Below are positions 30,292-40,329 of a stretch of 64,000 nucleotides of DNA, one piece after another. The DNA comes from Symbiodinium natans (lineage: Eukaryota; Sar; Dinophyceae; Suessiales; Symbiodiniaceae), in assembly GCA_905221605.1 (NCBI GenBank), contig CAJNDS010002157.1, positions 650,501 to 714,500 of the forward strand, read 5' to 3'. The translations under genes were made by a program, and so were the position numbers. Below the pieces are notes generated by a model, which searched no databases, was not told where the DNA came from, and saw nothing but the letters and a program-made list of their open reading frames with translations. Position 1 is the stretch's first letter. Every line of letters starts with the position of its first letter.

Positions 30292-31165
30292 GGGTTTAGG
30301 GTTTAGGGTTTAGGGTTTGGGGTTTAGGGTTTAGGGTTTTAGGGTTTAGGGTTTAGGGCTTCGGGTTTAGGGTTTAGGGTTTTATTGTTTTAGGGTTTTA
30401 GGGTTTAGGGTTTAGGGTTTTAGGGTTTAGGGCTTAGGGTTTTATTGTTTTATGGTTTTAGGGTTTAGGGTTTTAGGGCTTTAGGGCTTTAGGGTTTTAG
30501 GGTTTTAGGGGTTTTAGGGTTTTAGGGGTTTTAGGTTGTTTAGGGTGTTTTAGGGTTTTAGGGTTAGGGTTTTAGGGTTTTAGGGTTTTAGGGTTTTAGG
30601 GTTTTAGGGTTTTAGGGTTTTAGGGTTTTAGGGTTTTAGGGGTTTAGGGTTTTAGGGTTTTAGGGTTTTAGGGTTTTAGGGTTTTAGGGGTTTTAGGGTT
30701 TTAGGGTTTTAGGGTTTTAGGGGTTTAGGGGTTTAGGGGTTTAGGGTTTAGGGTTTTATTGTTTTAGGGTTGTAGGGTTTTAGGGTTTTTGGGTTTTTGG
30801 GTTTAGGGTTTAGGGTTTTAAGGTTGTAGGGTTTCAGGATTTAGGGCAGTCTATGGGTGTGGGGAGGTTAGATTATGGGGTTTAGGGTTTAGGGTTTTAG
30901 GGTTTTAGAGTTTTAGGGGGTTTGGGTTTTAGGGTTTTAGGGTTTTAGGGTTTTAGGGTTTTAGGGTTTTAGGGTTTTAGGGGTTTAGGGTTTTAGGGTT
31001 TTAGGGTGTTAGGGTTTTAGGGTTTTAGGGTTTTTGGGTTTAGGGTTTAGGGTTTTAAGGTTGTAGGGTTTCAGGATTTAGGGCAGTCTATGGGTGTAGG
31101 GAGGTTAGACTATGGGGTTTAGGGTTTAGGGTTTAGGGTTTCGGGTTTAGGGTTTAGGGGTTTCG
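30292..31165 (+). repeat. Large TTTTAGGG/TTTAGGG array
   Basis: About 870 bp, the largest such array here. Most units are 8-mers (TTTTAGGG) and not the canonical 7-mer, mixed with TTTATTGTTTTAGGG. A longer unit ending gtctatgggtgtggggaggtt is duplicated at 30845-30880 and 31081-31118. Confidence 0.9.
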
Positions 31166-32680
31166 GGCTTCAGGTTGATAGTCGTTTTTCGCTTGAGGGA
31201 TTGCTTTTGGAGGCATCACCAGTATATGGCCCAGGAATGAAAAAAGTAACCTTGATAGCCTTTTTTTGTGGCTCAACTGAAGGGTTGCATAAGGCAACGG
31301 AAGACGTAAAAAAAGGCACAACAACGTACCAACGGTTTAGAGGAGCTGCCAAGGCAACCCAAACCCTAAAAAAAGGGAATAGCGGCTTTCTCTGAGTCTT
31401 TATGATCCTCCTAGTTGGCCTTACACAAGCTACACGAACTCTAGATACCCCATGACCCCAGCCCCCTGCACCCAGACCATTCATTATTCATTAGACCTCC
31501 TAAACCCTAACCCTAAACCCTAAACCCTACACCCTAAACCCTAAACCCTACACCCTAAACCCTAAACCCTAAGCCCTAAGCCCTTAACTCTGACGGGCGC
31601 ACAGGAACCCTCGCACGGGCCTTTCGCGCAAAGTCGGTGTCGGTCGACTCTTGGTCTGGGCCTCCTGGTGCCCCTTTCGACCCTCAGAAAACAGAGTCCT
31701 AAGTACCCTAAACCCCAAACCCTAAACCCTAAGTCGGAAGTAGTATTCTACTCATAAACTCAATCTCTCGAATCCCCCCAAAACGACACCTGCCAACTGC
31801 GTACTTAATTGTCTTGCTGGCTGAGTTCTCTCGAGGGACGATGGCTAACCATGGCAGCTTAAGGCCGTTTATCGCAGCCGAGAAAGGTAAAAAGCTCCCT
31901 GGAAAGCAAATCCGGGATCAATTCCCTAGGGTTTTTCTTTGAAAAAAACTGGGGAGGGGGCTACAGTATACAGACGGATACAGACGTCTAGATGCATGGT
32001 ATGTCATGTGCAGTTTGCCATGGGGCTTGGTAGCCCAGTGACCATATTACAACAAGGGCACCCTTTTTTGGGGTTGGTCATTATATAATGGGAACCTTGA
32101 ACCAAAAAAAGGGGCAAAAGGGTACCACCGGGCTGCCAAGGATGTATGATGTGCCATGTGGTTTAGGGTTTAGGGCTTAGGGTTTAGTGCAGTTTGCCGA
32201 GGGGACTCATGCCCGCCACCCTTAAACCGAAAAGCCCTTCGTCCTTGTCCCAGGAGTCGAGCCATGGCTGACACCTGGCCCCGGCGGGTTAGGGTTTAGG
32301 GTTTAGGGTTTAGGGTTTAGGGTTTAGGGTTTAGGGTTTAGGGTTTAGGGTTTAGGGGCTCCGAGCGGAGAAGGAAGGCATGATATGGGACTTTTCCCAG
32401 GATGGGGATCCCCCTTTCTATCCCCAAACTGCTATGACAGGGTACGCCACACCCCTGAGGATCGCCACCCCCATAGCTAGGCCTTACTTGCCTCAACCCT
32501 GAAACCCATAAACCCCAAACCCTGAACCCTCAACCATAAACCCTGAATCCTAAACCCTAAACCCTAAATCCTAAACTTCCTAAACCCTAAACCCTTAGCG
32601 AATGTATTGATGTTCCGGCCAAGAGCGCCGGGTTCAGTCTGCAAGGCCTCGGCTGACACTCGACTCGAGATCCCCCTAAA
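31165..32680. other. Spacer with telomere-like arrays and small elements
   Basis: CCCTAAA/CCCTACA arrays at 31498-31580, TTTAGGG at 32287-32355, and an inverted-repeat-like stretch at 31230-31385 with aaaaaagtaacc and aaaaaaaggcac blocks. A poly(C) run covers 32683-32719. No gene is supported. Confidence 0.5.
32029..32137. mobile_element. Introner-like element (family 1) outside the receptor
   Basis: The ends are GGTAGCCCAGT and ACCGGGCTGCC, with internal landmarks matching the receptor copies. It lies inside a larger 12-bp duplication (gtgcagtttgcc at 32008-32019 and 32187-32198). This shows the family is not limited to the receptor. Confidence 0.6.
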
Positions 32681-32681
32681 C

Positions 32682-32721
<40 letters not shown>

Positions 32722-32804
32722 AAAAAGAGAGAAGTTTAGGGTTTAGGGTGTAGGGAATGGCGTGTAGCTGTTTGTCATAAAAAAAACACACAAAAACACA
32801 CACA

Positions 32805-33281
32805 AGGATGTGCACACACACACACACACACATATGCATACATATATATATATAGATATATATGTGCATAAGTCATATATGGAGAATGGGGGTTCTAAGG
32901 AATAAGTTTGGCAAGCAATTAAGGCACAAAGCCGCCTTCGGAGAAGCTGCTGGCGTCGACGGAGCCGTCCTCAGGAGAGCGGGCTAAGCGTGAACCCGAT
33001 TAAAAGCCCCATTACAAACCGTACGAAAACCCTATAAAAACCCTCCAAAGCCCTATAAACCTAAACCCTAAACCCTGAACCTTAAACCCTACACCCTATA
33101 TATAAACCTTTATAAACCCTGCAAAACCATACGAAGACCCCATAAACCCTGTAGACCCTATGTGGAAAACAAAGGCTGATGGCCAGCTCCCCTTCCATAC
33201 GGGAATTCGTCCACTTCGGTCCTGCCCCTTCCTTGCTTGCTGTAAACTTACATAGATATGTATATATATATATACATGTAC

Positions 33282-33312
<31 letters not shown>

Positions 33313-33400
33313 TCTTTTGATATATACACACATCATATATATATATATGTATGTGTATATATATATATATCTGGTTATATATACATGTATGTATGGGGAC
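32805..33400. repeat. Microsatellites (CA)n, (TA)n and (ATAC)n
   Basis: (CA)n at 32812-32830, (TA)n at 32838-32862, and TATATA/ATACATAC runs at 33255-33310 and 33335-33395. Peptides through them are Tyr/Ile repeats and not genes. Confidence 0.85.
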
Positions 33401-33845
33401 TAGGAAATTCCGGGGGGGCGGGCCGCTGTTTGATCATGGCGTAGCTGTGAAGGAAAAAAGACTTGCAACTAGCAAGGCCACTGCAAAGGCCTTGGAATCC
33501 CCAGAATCCCTAAGGGATCATAGGCTACACCGGCCTCCATCAAAGGGCCGTCTCTGAGGGATTGTGGGGGTAAAGTGGCCCCTCATCCTGGCTTTCTGTG
33601 AATTCAGGAGCCCGCCTGTTGACTCTAGCAACCACGGAAGAAGAAGCAAACCAATCCAGGGCCTACGAAGCGCTTCCACAGGCTTCGATACCTCTGAATT
33701 CTGGAAGATTTTAGAAAAAATAGGCCCCAAGTTGCTTTCAGGAATTTGGCCCGTTTGAAGAACTCTGTCTTGAACAGTTATATGCCTGAGCCGAAGAGAA
33801 GGTTGGGTTGTGTTGGGCTTAGGGATGCTTCGGAGTGAAGCATAC

Positions 33846-33951
33846 TTGGAGGTTCACGGGTACGTAGAACCCCAATTAGAAGACTGCTTATAACCTAGAG
33901 GACTTTGGGGGCTTATAAGTACAGTTCTAATTCCCTGAACCTCCAAGTACA
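33846..33951. mobile_element. Foldback element, GGAGGTTCA family, copy 2
   Basis: Ends ACTTGGAGGTTCA and TGAACCTCCAAGT are perfect inverses. Inside, aagactgcttataacctag resembles the 24040-24160 relic. About 106 bp. Confidence 0.65.
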
Positions 33952-33973
33952 CGCCTATTGAAGTTTCTGTCAT

Positions 33974-34124
33974 GGGTTCCCTAATACCCCCCTCTATACT
34001 ACCCCCCCTAGGTTCCCCCCATAATTAAGGCTACTTAGGGATAATTAAGCTTAATTAAGGTCATTCAAGAGGGGAACCCAGGAGGGGGAGGATAGAGGGG
34101 GGTAGTAGGGGAACCCATGATTCT
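33974..34124. mobile_element. Foldback element, GGGTTCCC family
   Basis: Left arm GGGTTCCCTAATACCCCCCT and right arm ending GGGGTAGTAGGGGAACCC form a hairpin of about 150 bp with an A/T-rich loop containing ggataattaagcttaattaa. Sequence differs from the two other foldback families. Confidence 0.6.
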
Positions 34125-34489
34125 GTCTCAGAGCCCTACTCGGCAGGAGGCGGGACAGGCCGCATCTCCTGCAATATGGCTGCAGCCACCTTCGTGCCTG
34201 GAAAGGCGGAGGGCTTCTAGGGTTTAGGGTCTAACTATAGGGTTTAGGGTTTAGGGTTTTAGGGTTTAGGGTTTTAGGGTTTAGGGCTTAGAGTTAAGGG
34301 TTTAGGGTTTAGGGTTTACAAGGGGACCATGCAACTAGCCTAAGGCTCTTCAGTCGTAATAGAACTCCTCGGATGTGAGCCAACAGAAAGACACATGCAC
34401 CCGAAAAGGTTTTAGGACAACCCCGAAAACCCTATAGTCCTAGACCCTACTCAGCAACTGGTAGACTAATTTCTAAGTCCAGTAGGATG

Positions 34490-34845
34490 CTGCCCTCGCC
34501 TGTCGGGCTGCGGCTGTCCGCGCGGGCGGCAGGCTCCTGAATTTTTCTTGGGTCCACTTGAGCATAACCCCTAAACCTGACTCGAGGCGTTCGATTTGGG
34601 GTTTAGTAGCTTTCCCCTATACGCGCTGTGTAGCTGGCGCTGAAGCCCTGATCCCTGAATCCTAAACTACCCTCAGCCGGAAACCCCTAAACCCTAAACC
34701 CTAAACCCTAAACCCTAAGCACTACCCCAAGCCCCAACACCCCCCCCCCCCCCCCCGTCCTGGGTCAGAGGCCGTCCATCGGCCTCTGGTAGAGTTGCAG
34801 CTCCTTGCAGGTCTCATCTTCTTGATCCCTTCTCATGGGCTCCCA
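34490..34845 (-). CDS. Two exon-like segments
   Basis: Minus strand: 34840-34765 reads EPMRRDQEDETCKELQLYQR and PMDGL, and 34556-34490 reads VDPRKIQEPAARADSRSPTG. Between them lie CCCTAAA repeats and a poly(C) run. Charged and helical, similar to neighbouring candidates. Confidence 0.35.
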
Positions 34846-34990
34846 AACCCTAAACCCTAAACCCTAAACCCTAAACGCCTAAACCCTAAACCCTAAACCC
34901 TAAACCCTAAACCCTAAACCCTAAACCCTAAACCCTAAACCCTAAACCCTAAACCCTAAACCCTAAACCCTAAACCCTAAACCCTAACCC
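34846..34990 (-). repeat. Telomere-like array (CCCTAAA)n
   Basis: About twenty units, nearly perfect, with one CCTAAACG interruption. One of the longest canonical arrays here. Confidence 0.95.
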
Positions 34991-35524
34991 TGAATCCTAG
35001 GCCCTAAACCCTGAATCTCAGGGGTTCAGGGTTCAGGGCTTCGGACTTAGGGCGCTTCTTCCGGCAGATTCCCAAAAAAGTTAAGGTCCACATGCCATCT
35101 ACCCACAAGGACTCCCAGAAGAGCCCCACAGTTTAGTGGGTTTAGGGTTTAGGGTTTAGGGTTTAGGGTTTAGGGTTTAGGGCAACTGCCGCCGACCTGG
35201 CAAGTTCAAACCTGGGCCCGGCCGAAGTAAGCTCCACACCCTGAAGAAAGCCTGAACCCGAAACCTTGAATCCTGGAACAAAAAAAGGCATGCGAGGGGG
35301 CCTTGAAGTGCATAGGGCTTGTAGAGACCCCCCCCCCTCCCCTTCCCACCCCCCCCCCCCCCCCCCCACTGCCCCGTGGAGATCTTGGCGCGTTCTGGAC
35401 GCCAGGATTGGAAAGCGCGCTTTTTGCTTCGGGCTTGGGGGTGAGTTTAGGGTTTAGGGTTAGGGGATATAAGGGCACAATCCCGAGCACGCAAAAAAGC
35501 CGGGAACCCTTCGACCCACAACTT

Positions 35525-35650
35525 TTAAACCCGCAGACACATCCCCCCCCCCCCGGCGGTCCTGCTTGCACTCCTCTAGAGCTTGCTGCAGTCTGTGAGA
35601 CTCACGCCGTTCCTCCGGAGGTTGGGTTGCTGGGAGGGTGGGTGGTTGCC
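35525..35650 (-). CDS. Exon-like coiled-coil segment
   Basis: The minus strand reads PPEERRESHRLQQALEECKQ and then DRR, with a strong heptad-like pattern. It is preceded by a poly(C)/poly(G) run. Likely part of the same minus-strand gene as the other islands. Confidence 0.35.
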
Positions 35651-36194
35651 TTCTTGATGGGTAAGAATTTAGGGTTTGGAGTTTCGGGGTGTGGGTTCTT
35701 CTATTTTTATGCAAGAAGGATTCTGCTGGATTTTCTGGGTCGGTCAGGGGGACACGATGTGGAACTCCCTCTCCCCAGCAACCCTTAGATGCATAAGATT
35801 CTAGGGCCCACCATCGCGAGTTATAGCTGGTACTTTGGGAATACTTGAAGGGTAGCTTGAGTTGGACTTCATATAATTAGAAATAGAAAGGGCGCCCTTT
35901 AAGGGTGCTTCTAATAAGGGAACCGAACCCCAAAACAAGGGAATAAGGGCCTCCTCGCGGTCCTTGGGACGGTTCGGGTAGGGTTTAGGGTTCAGGTTTA
36001 TGTGTGGGATTTCAAGGTCCATCATATTATGACACAGCCAGGGTTTAGGGTTTCAGGTTCAGGGGGTATAAACCCTAAGCCCTAGACCCTAAACCCTAGA
36101 CCCCCAAACCCTAAACCCTAAACCCTTAAACCCTAAACCCTAAACCCTAGACCCTAGACCCTAAACCCTAAACCCTAAACCCTAAACCCTGAAC

Positions 36195-36320
36195 CGGACA
36201 GGCGGGTCCTTCTCCAGCGCAGATCTGAAATCGCAGCTCTTCGCGTGCTGTTCGGCGACGCGCTCGCCGGCATCTGCGCAGAACTCCCCAAGGCGACCCC
36301 GCGTCGGAACTTACCGGCTT
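36195..36320 (-). CDS. Exon-like segment
   Basis: The minus strand reads RRGRLGEFCADAGERVAEQH and AKSCDFRSALEKDPPVR. Flanked on both sides by telomere-like arrays. The plus strand is also open, so strand choice relies on composition and neighbours. Confidence 0.35.
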
Positions 36321-36471
36321 TTGCTCGGGCTTAGGGTTTAGGGTTTAGGGTTTAGGGTTTAGGGTTTAGGGTTTAGGTTTAGGTGGATTTACTAAGGTAT
36401 AATTACCTTGAAGGGCTGTTTGGGGGGGCGATAACGAGCGATTTTTTCTCAGCCGCGTGGTCTTACCTGGG

Positions 36472-36680
36472 TCTTTGTGTATGGGCTGGGATGTTCCCCC
36501 CTTATACTAACAGTCCTTAATGGGGATTCGAGTACCCCCTGTTGTAACCCCGGGGAAGGACTGTTAGTATAAGGGGGAACATCCCAATGTGGGCTTAGAA
36601 TTTGCGGGGATGCGCAGAGGCGCAAGAGTCCAGCTCTGCCATGCCCCCGAATGGAGCTTTGAGCGCGCTTCACATGCTTT
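36472..36680 (-). CDS. Exon-like segment split by a foldback element
   Basis: On the minus strand AQSSIRGHGRAGLLRLCASP then QILSP is followed by the foldback at 36488-36591 and then YTKTQ|GTAAGA, where a GTAAGA donor is present. Removing the foldback with one copy of the imperfect duplication (agcccac/agcccat) keeps the frame. It suggests insertion inside an exon. Confidence 0.35.
36488..36591. mobile_element. Foldback element, GGGATGTTCCCC family, copy 3 (best preserved)
   Basis: Left arm GGGATGTTCCCCCCTTATAC and right arm ending GTATAAGGGGGAACATCCCA pair over more than 30 bp, including taacagtccttaatggggatt against its inverse. About 104 bp, no ORF. Confidence 0.75.
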
Positions 36681-38860
36681 ACCCTAAACCCTAAACCCTA
36701 AACCCTAAACCCTAAACCCTAAACCCTAAACCCTAAACCCTAAACCCTATAAAACCTAAACCCTAAACTTGGCCCTAAGGCCAAAACCCTAAACCAGTTC
36801 AAAACTTGAGCTTCACCGTGCTTGTTGCTTATTGACACATCCTAGACCCTAAAAACCCCAATCCTAAATGCACAAATCTAGACCAAAGAAAAGCGCGGGA
36901 ATACAAAGGGTGCCCTTTTTGGGACACAGGGGCTTCTCAGGGAAACCTAACCCCTTAAAAACGGAATAAGGGCACTCGGGGTCCGGGTGTCCTCAATAGG
37001 GATTATAGTACCCCCTATTACAACCCCTATTAAGGGCTGTTAGTCTAGGGGGGAACATCCCAAGAGAAAGGGGTTTGAGGGTTTAGGGTTGGGGTGTTCT
37101 TCTTGTTTTTTTGGAGGGGGCTTGGGGCCTCTCTGCGAGTATCACCAGGTTATCATTAATTTGGATGGGCCATGCCGCCAGACCCTCAACTCTAAACCCT
37201 CTAAGCCCCAAAGGGAACTCTTTCAACCCGAAGCTCCAAAGGATCCCCTAAACCCCAAACCCCCATACCCTGAACCCTGAACCCTGAACCCTAAACCCTA
37301 AACCCTAAACCCTGAACCCTAAACCGAACCCCAGGCGCAAAGTCTTAAAAGAAGATGCCTCGCAGATCTGCCCGCAAGGCCTAGGCTTCTTGATATCTCG
37401 GCTAATGTTGAGGGTGTAGGGTCACGGGTGTAGGGTGTAGGGTGTAGGGTTTAGGGTTTAGGTGGTTTAGGTCCGACATGTCTAGACTTGATGGTTCGTA
37501 GCAAAAGGCTTCAGGATATTTGTTGCCCTATACAATCCCATACAGGGTGATGTATGCCAGAATCCCGACTTCAGGGCGAGCAACTAAACATCGCTTTAGG
37601 GTTCGGGGTCTTTTCTGGGCTTAAGGTACTGTGGCTTCAGACCTTCCTGGACAGAGCTTTAGGGCTTATTATCAAGGGATTCAGACTCGTACCCCTAAGG
37701 AAAGAGGTTCCCTTAATCTACTCCTAGTGTGGGCCTTATATTAGTCCCATAGGCAGTAGTTGAGGATTTTAGGGCTTCGCTGGGTAGCGACAGACGGTGT
37801 GGAGACTCGCAGGGTCCCCTTGAGCCTTGACGAAGACACTCTTTAGGGCACCTGTTTTCCTAACAAGTGCCCCCAAACCATAAACCCTAAACCCTGTAAG
37901 GCCTATGAGCCCTATGAGCCCTATATGCCCAAGAAGCACAATAAGGAAGTACCATAACCCACCCCGACACCTACATCCTACCCTTCATCCTAAACCTCAA
38001 GGGGTTAAGGGTTAACCTCCCTAAAAGCCCCCAACCCCAAACCCCAAACCCCAAACCCCGAACCCCAAACCCCAAACCCCAAACCGCGAACCCCGAACCC
38101 TCAACCGTAACCGCCCCCCCCCCCCCCCCCCCCCCTGCCCCCACAAAAAAACAAGCGGGAACCCCCTCTCGGAAAGGCCCCGACATCGGCCGTGGCTCTC
38201 GACCCCTGGAGATCCTGACGATTGCGCTCTTTTGGTTTTGTAGGGTGTAGGAGGGTGTAGGGTGTAGGGTTTAGGGTTTAGGGTTTAGCGATTAGGGTCT
38301 AGGGTTTAATATGTAGGGTTTTGAGTGTAGGGTTTAGGGTTTTGAGTGTCGGGTGTAGGGTGTAGGGTGTAGGGTTTAGGGTTTAATATGTAGGGTTTTG
38401 AGTGTAGGGTTTAGGGTGCAGAGTTTGGGGTTTCGGGTTTAGGGTGATGGGGTTACAGGCGGGCTAAGTTGGCTTGAAAGCAGCTCGGGTTTCGGGGCTA
38501 CAGGGCCTTTAGGGTTTTTCGGATCTTTTAGGGTCTTCGGGGTTTTGGGATCTTTTAGGATCTTAGGGTTTTTAGGATCTTTTAGGATCTTTTAGGATCT
38601 TCGGCTAAGGTTGTAGGCTGTAAAAGGTTCAAGGGTTTCAGGCCGTTCGCCCAGGGAGTAATTTTTTCATCAGACGGATTCAGGATGTAGGGGTTTGGGG
38701 TTTAGGGTTTAGGGGTTTGGGGTTTCAAGTAGGGTTGAGAGGGTTGCGGGGTTACCTCAGAAAGTTAGGGGTTTGGGGCTACGGGGTGACAAAGGGTTTG
38801 CGGGTTAGGGTTTGGCGTTGCAGGGTTTGGGATTTAGGGTTCTGGGTTCTAGTCTAGTCA
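36681..38860. repeat. Telomere-like arrays and variants, unassigned islands
   Basis: CCCTAAA arrays at 36681-36750 and 37263-37325, AACCCCAAACCCCA at 38030-38100, a poly(C) run at 38111-38133, GTGTAGGG variants at 38240-38420 and TTTTAGGATC repeats at 38520-38600. The islands carry no clear coding sequence. Confidence 0.7.
36980..37064. mobile_element. Foldback element, GGGATGTTCCCC family, copy 4 (left arm degraded)
   Basis: Retains caatagggattatagtacccc, cccctattaagggctgttag and the right end gggggaacatccca. The left end is lost. Confidence 0.55.
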
Positions 38861-38864
38861 TAGG

Positions 38865-39058
38865 ATCTGGGTGACCTATAACGTACCCTTTTCCTGGCGG
38901 GCAGCGGGCCCCTGCGCGTGGCTGCAAATTTGAGGTCATATCCAAAATGCGCGGAGGTCAGGTCCGTGCCAGGCAGGAATTGTCTGGTCCACTTGCAATC
39001 CTCGAGAAGCAATGTCAGAGCCGCAGCCGCAAGCTTCGGAAATGAGTTCTTCATCGTG
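38865..39058 (-). CDS. Exon-like segment
   Basis: The minus strand reads MKNSFPKLAAAALTLLLEDC, KWTRQFLPGTDLTSAHFGYD and LKFAATRRGPLPARK. It is open for 66 codons, the longest non-repetitive frame in this region. Amphipathic helix followed by globular-looking sequence. No family recognised. Confidence 0.45.
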
Positions 39059-39084
39059 AAACTTAGGGTTTAGGGTCGCTCAAA

Positions 39085-39195
39085 GGACCCCAAGCGGCAA
39101 CAACATGCTTCTAAGTGTACCTGTACACTATACGAAACATGAGCGCCACATACGACTGAGCAGCCCGCTGCAAGTACACCTCAGAGACCGCCTCT
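39085..39195 (-). CDS. Exon-like segment
   Basis: The minus strand reads AEEAVSEVYLQRAAQSYVAL and MFRIVYRYT and then a stop, as expected where an intron begins. It lies just upstream of the segment at 38865-39058. Confidence 0.4.
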
Positions 39196-39244
39196 TCTGC
39201 CCTAAGCCCTAAACCCTAAACCCTAAACCCCTAAACCCTAAACC

Positions 39245-39342
39245 CTGGCTGTTCCTCCGTGTCGCTACTTGCCATTTCCACAGGATCTTCCACTTGTACC
39301 CAACCTCAGGGTCTCTGTCAACGAAATCCGGCAGTAGCACGC
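39245..39342 (-). CDS. Exon-like segment
   Basis: The minus strand reads VLLPDFVDRDPEVGYKWKIL and WKWQVATRRNS. Clearly protein-like, flanked by telomere-like arrays. Unassigned. Confidence 0.4.
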
Positions 39343-39619
39343 CTAAACCCTAAACCCTTAACCCTAAACCCTAATAATGGGGTTTAGGGTATAGCGGTTA
39401 CAGGGTATGAGATCTTCTCAAGTGGACCGTGGGTTTTTAGGTCCAAAATGATGTCAGGTTACTCTACAGCCTCTTTTGTTGCCCTGATTCATACATCCGA
39501 AACCCTAAGAATCCTAAATCCTATAAATCCTAAACCCTAAGAATCCTAAACCCTATAAACCCTAACCCTATAAATCCTAACCCTAAATCCTAAACCCTAA
39601 ATCCTAAGCCCTAAATCCT

Positions 39620-39700
39620 AAGCCCTCTATTGTTTCCAGCCTGGTTCAGCTGCTTCCCGAGCAGCCACTCCTCTCGAAGCACTGAAGGGGGGCTCTGAGG
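39620..39700 (-). CDS. Exon-like segment
   Basis: The minus strand reads PSVLREEWLLGKQLNQAGNN. Same strand and context as the three candidates below it. Together they suggest one minus-strand gene with introns made of telomere-like repeats. Confidence 0.35.
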
Positions 39701-39995
39701 ATTGGGGCTTTAAATCCTAAACCCTTAACCCCAAACCCCAAACCCTAAACCCCATAGACCCCATAGGCACTTCAAGCACGAACCTGGACCCTCTAGGCCG
39801 TGAACCCGAAACCCGAAACCCTAAACCCGAAACCCGAATCCCTAAACCCCAAACCCTAAACCCTAAACCCTAAACCCTGAACCCAATCTGCCTTGCAGAG
39901 CTTTTGATTCGGATCCTCCCAGCCTCCTGAAAGAACACCTTCCTATAGAGGCTCGGGAGTTGGGATTTGCGGGCCGCGCTGCTCTGAGGCGTTTG

Positions 39996-40046
39996 CCCAC
40001 AGGGTTTAGGGTTTAGGGTTTAGGGTTTAGGGTTTAGGGTTTAGGG
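39996..40046 (+). repeat. Telomere-like array forming the Copia target site
   Basis: TTTAGGG units run directly into the 5' LTR. The array resumes at 63880 after the 3' LTR, so one array was split. Confidence 0.9.
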
Positions 40047-40267
40047 TGCGGAGCTGCAACTGGTATTGTAGAAAAGAGTTGGTGATGGGAGTTGAAGGGG
40101 TCAATGAACCCGGATATTTTTGGCTCAAGAAACGTGGGCAATGCGCCCTACGGAAAAGGTGTGTTTGGTTGTGCTTTGGGTTTTGTCTTCGGTTGTTCCA
40201 GGGGAATCAAGGGCTTCTGTTGGGGCTGACTGTTTTGTTCCCTGTCCTCCTTCGGTTGCCCCCCGTA
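40047..40267 (+). repeat. Copia 5' LTR
   Basis: Begins TGCGGAGCTGCAACTGG and ends GGTTGCCCCCCGTA. It matches the 3' LTR with only a one-C length difference in the terminal C run. It contains TTTTGGCTCAAG at 40118-40129. Confidence 0.95.
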
Positions 40268-40280
40268 GGTTATGAGCCCA
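40268..40280 (+). promoter_or_regulatory. Primer-binding site, initiator-tRNA-Met type
   Basis: GGTTATGAGCCCA follows the LTR directly. It is complementary to the anticodon stem-loop of initiator tRNA-Met (TGGGCTCATAACC, anticodon CAT). Priming by an internal half-tRNA of this kind is known for Drosophila copia. Confidence 0.7.
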
Positions 40281-40329
40281 AATTAAGCTTCCTGCGGAAT
40301 TGGTAAAGATTTTTCGTTTGTTTAACGCC

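Noticed and set aside
32564-33403. Tyr/Ile-rich frames
   Set aside because: Translations of (CA)n, (TA)n and (ATAC)n microsatellites and a poly(C) run.
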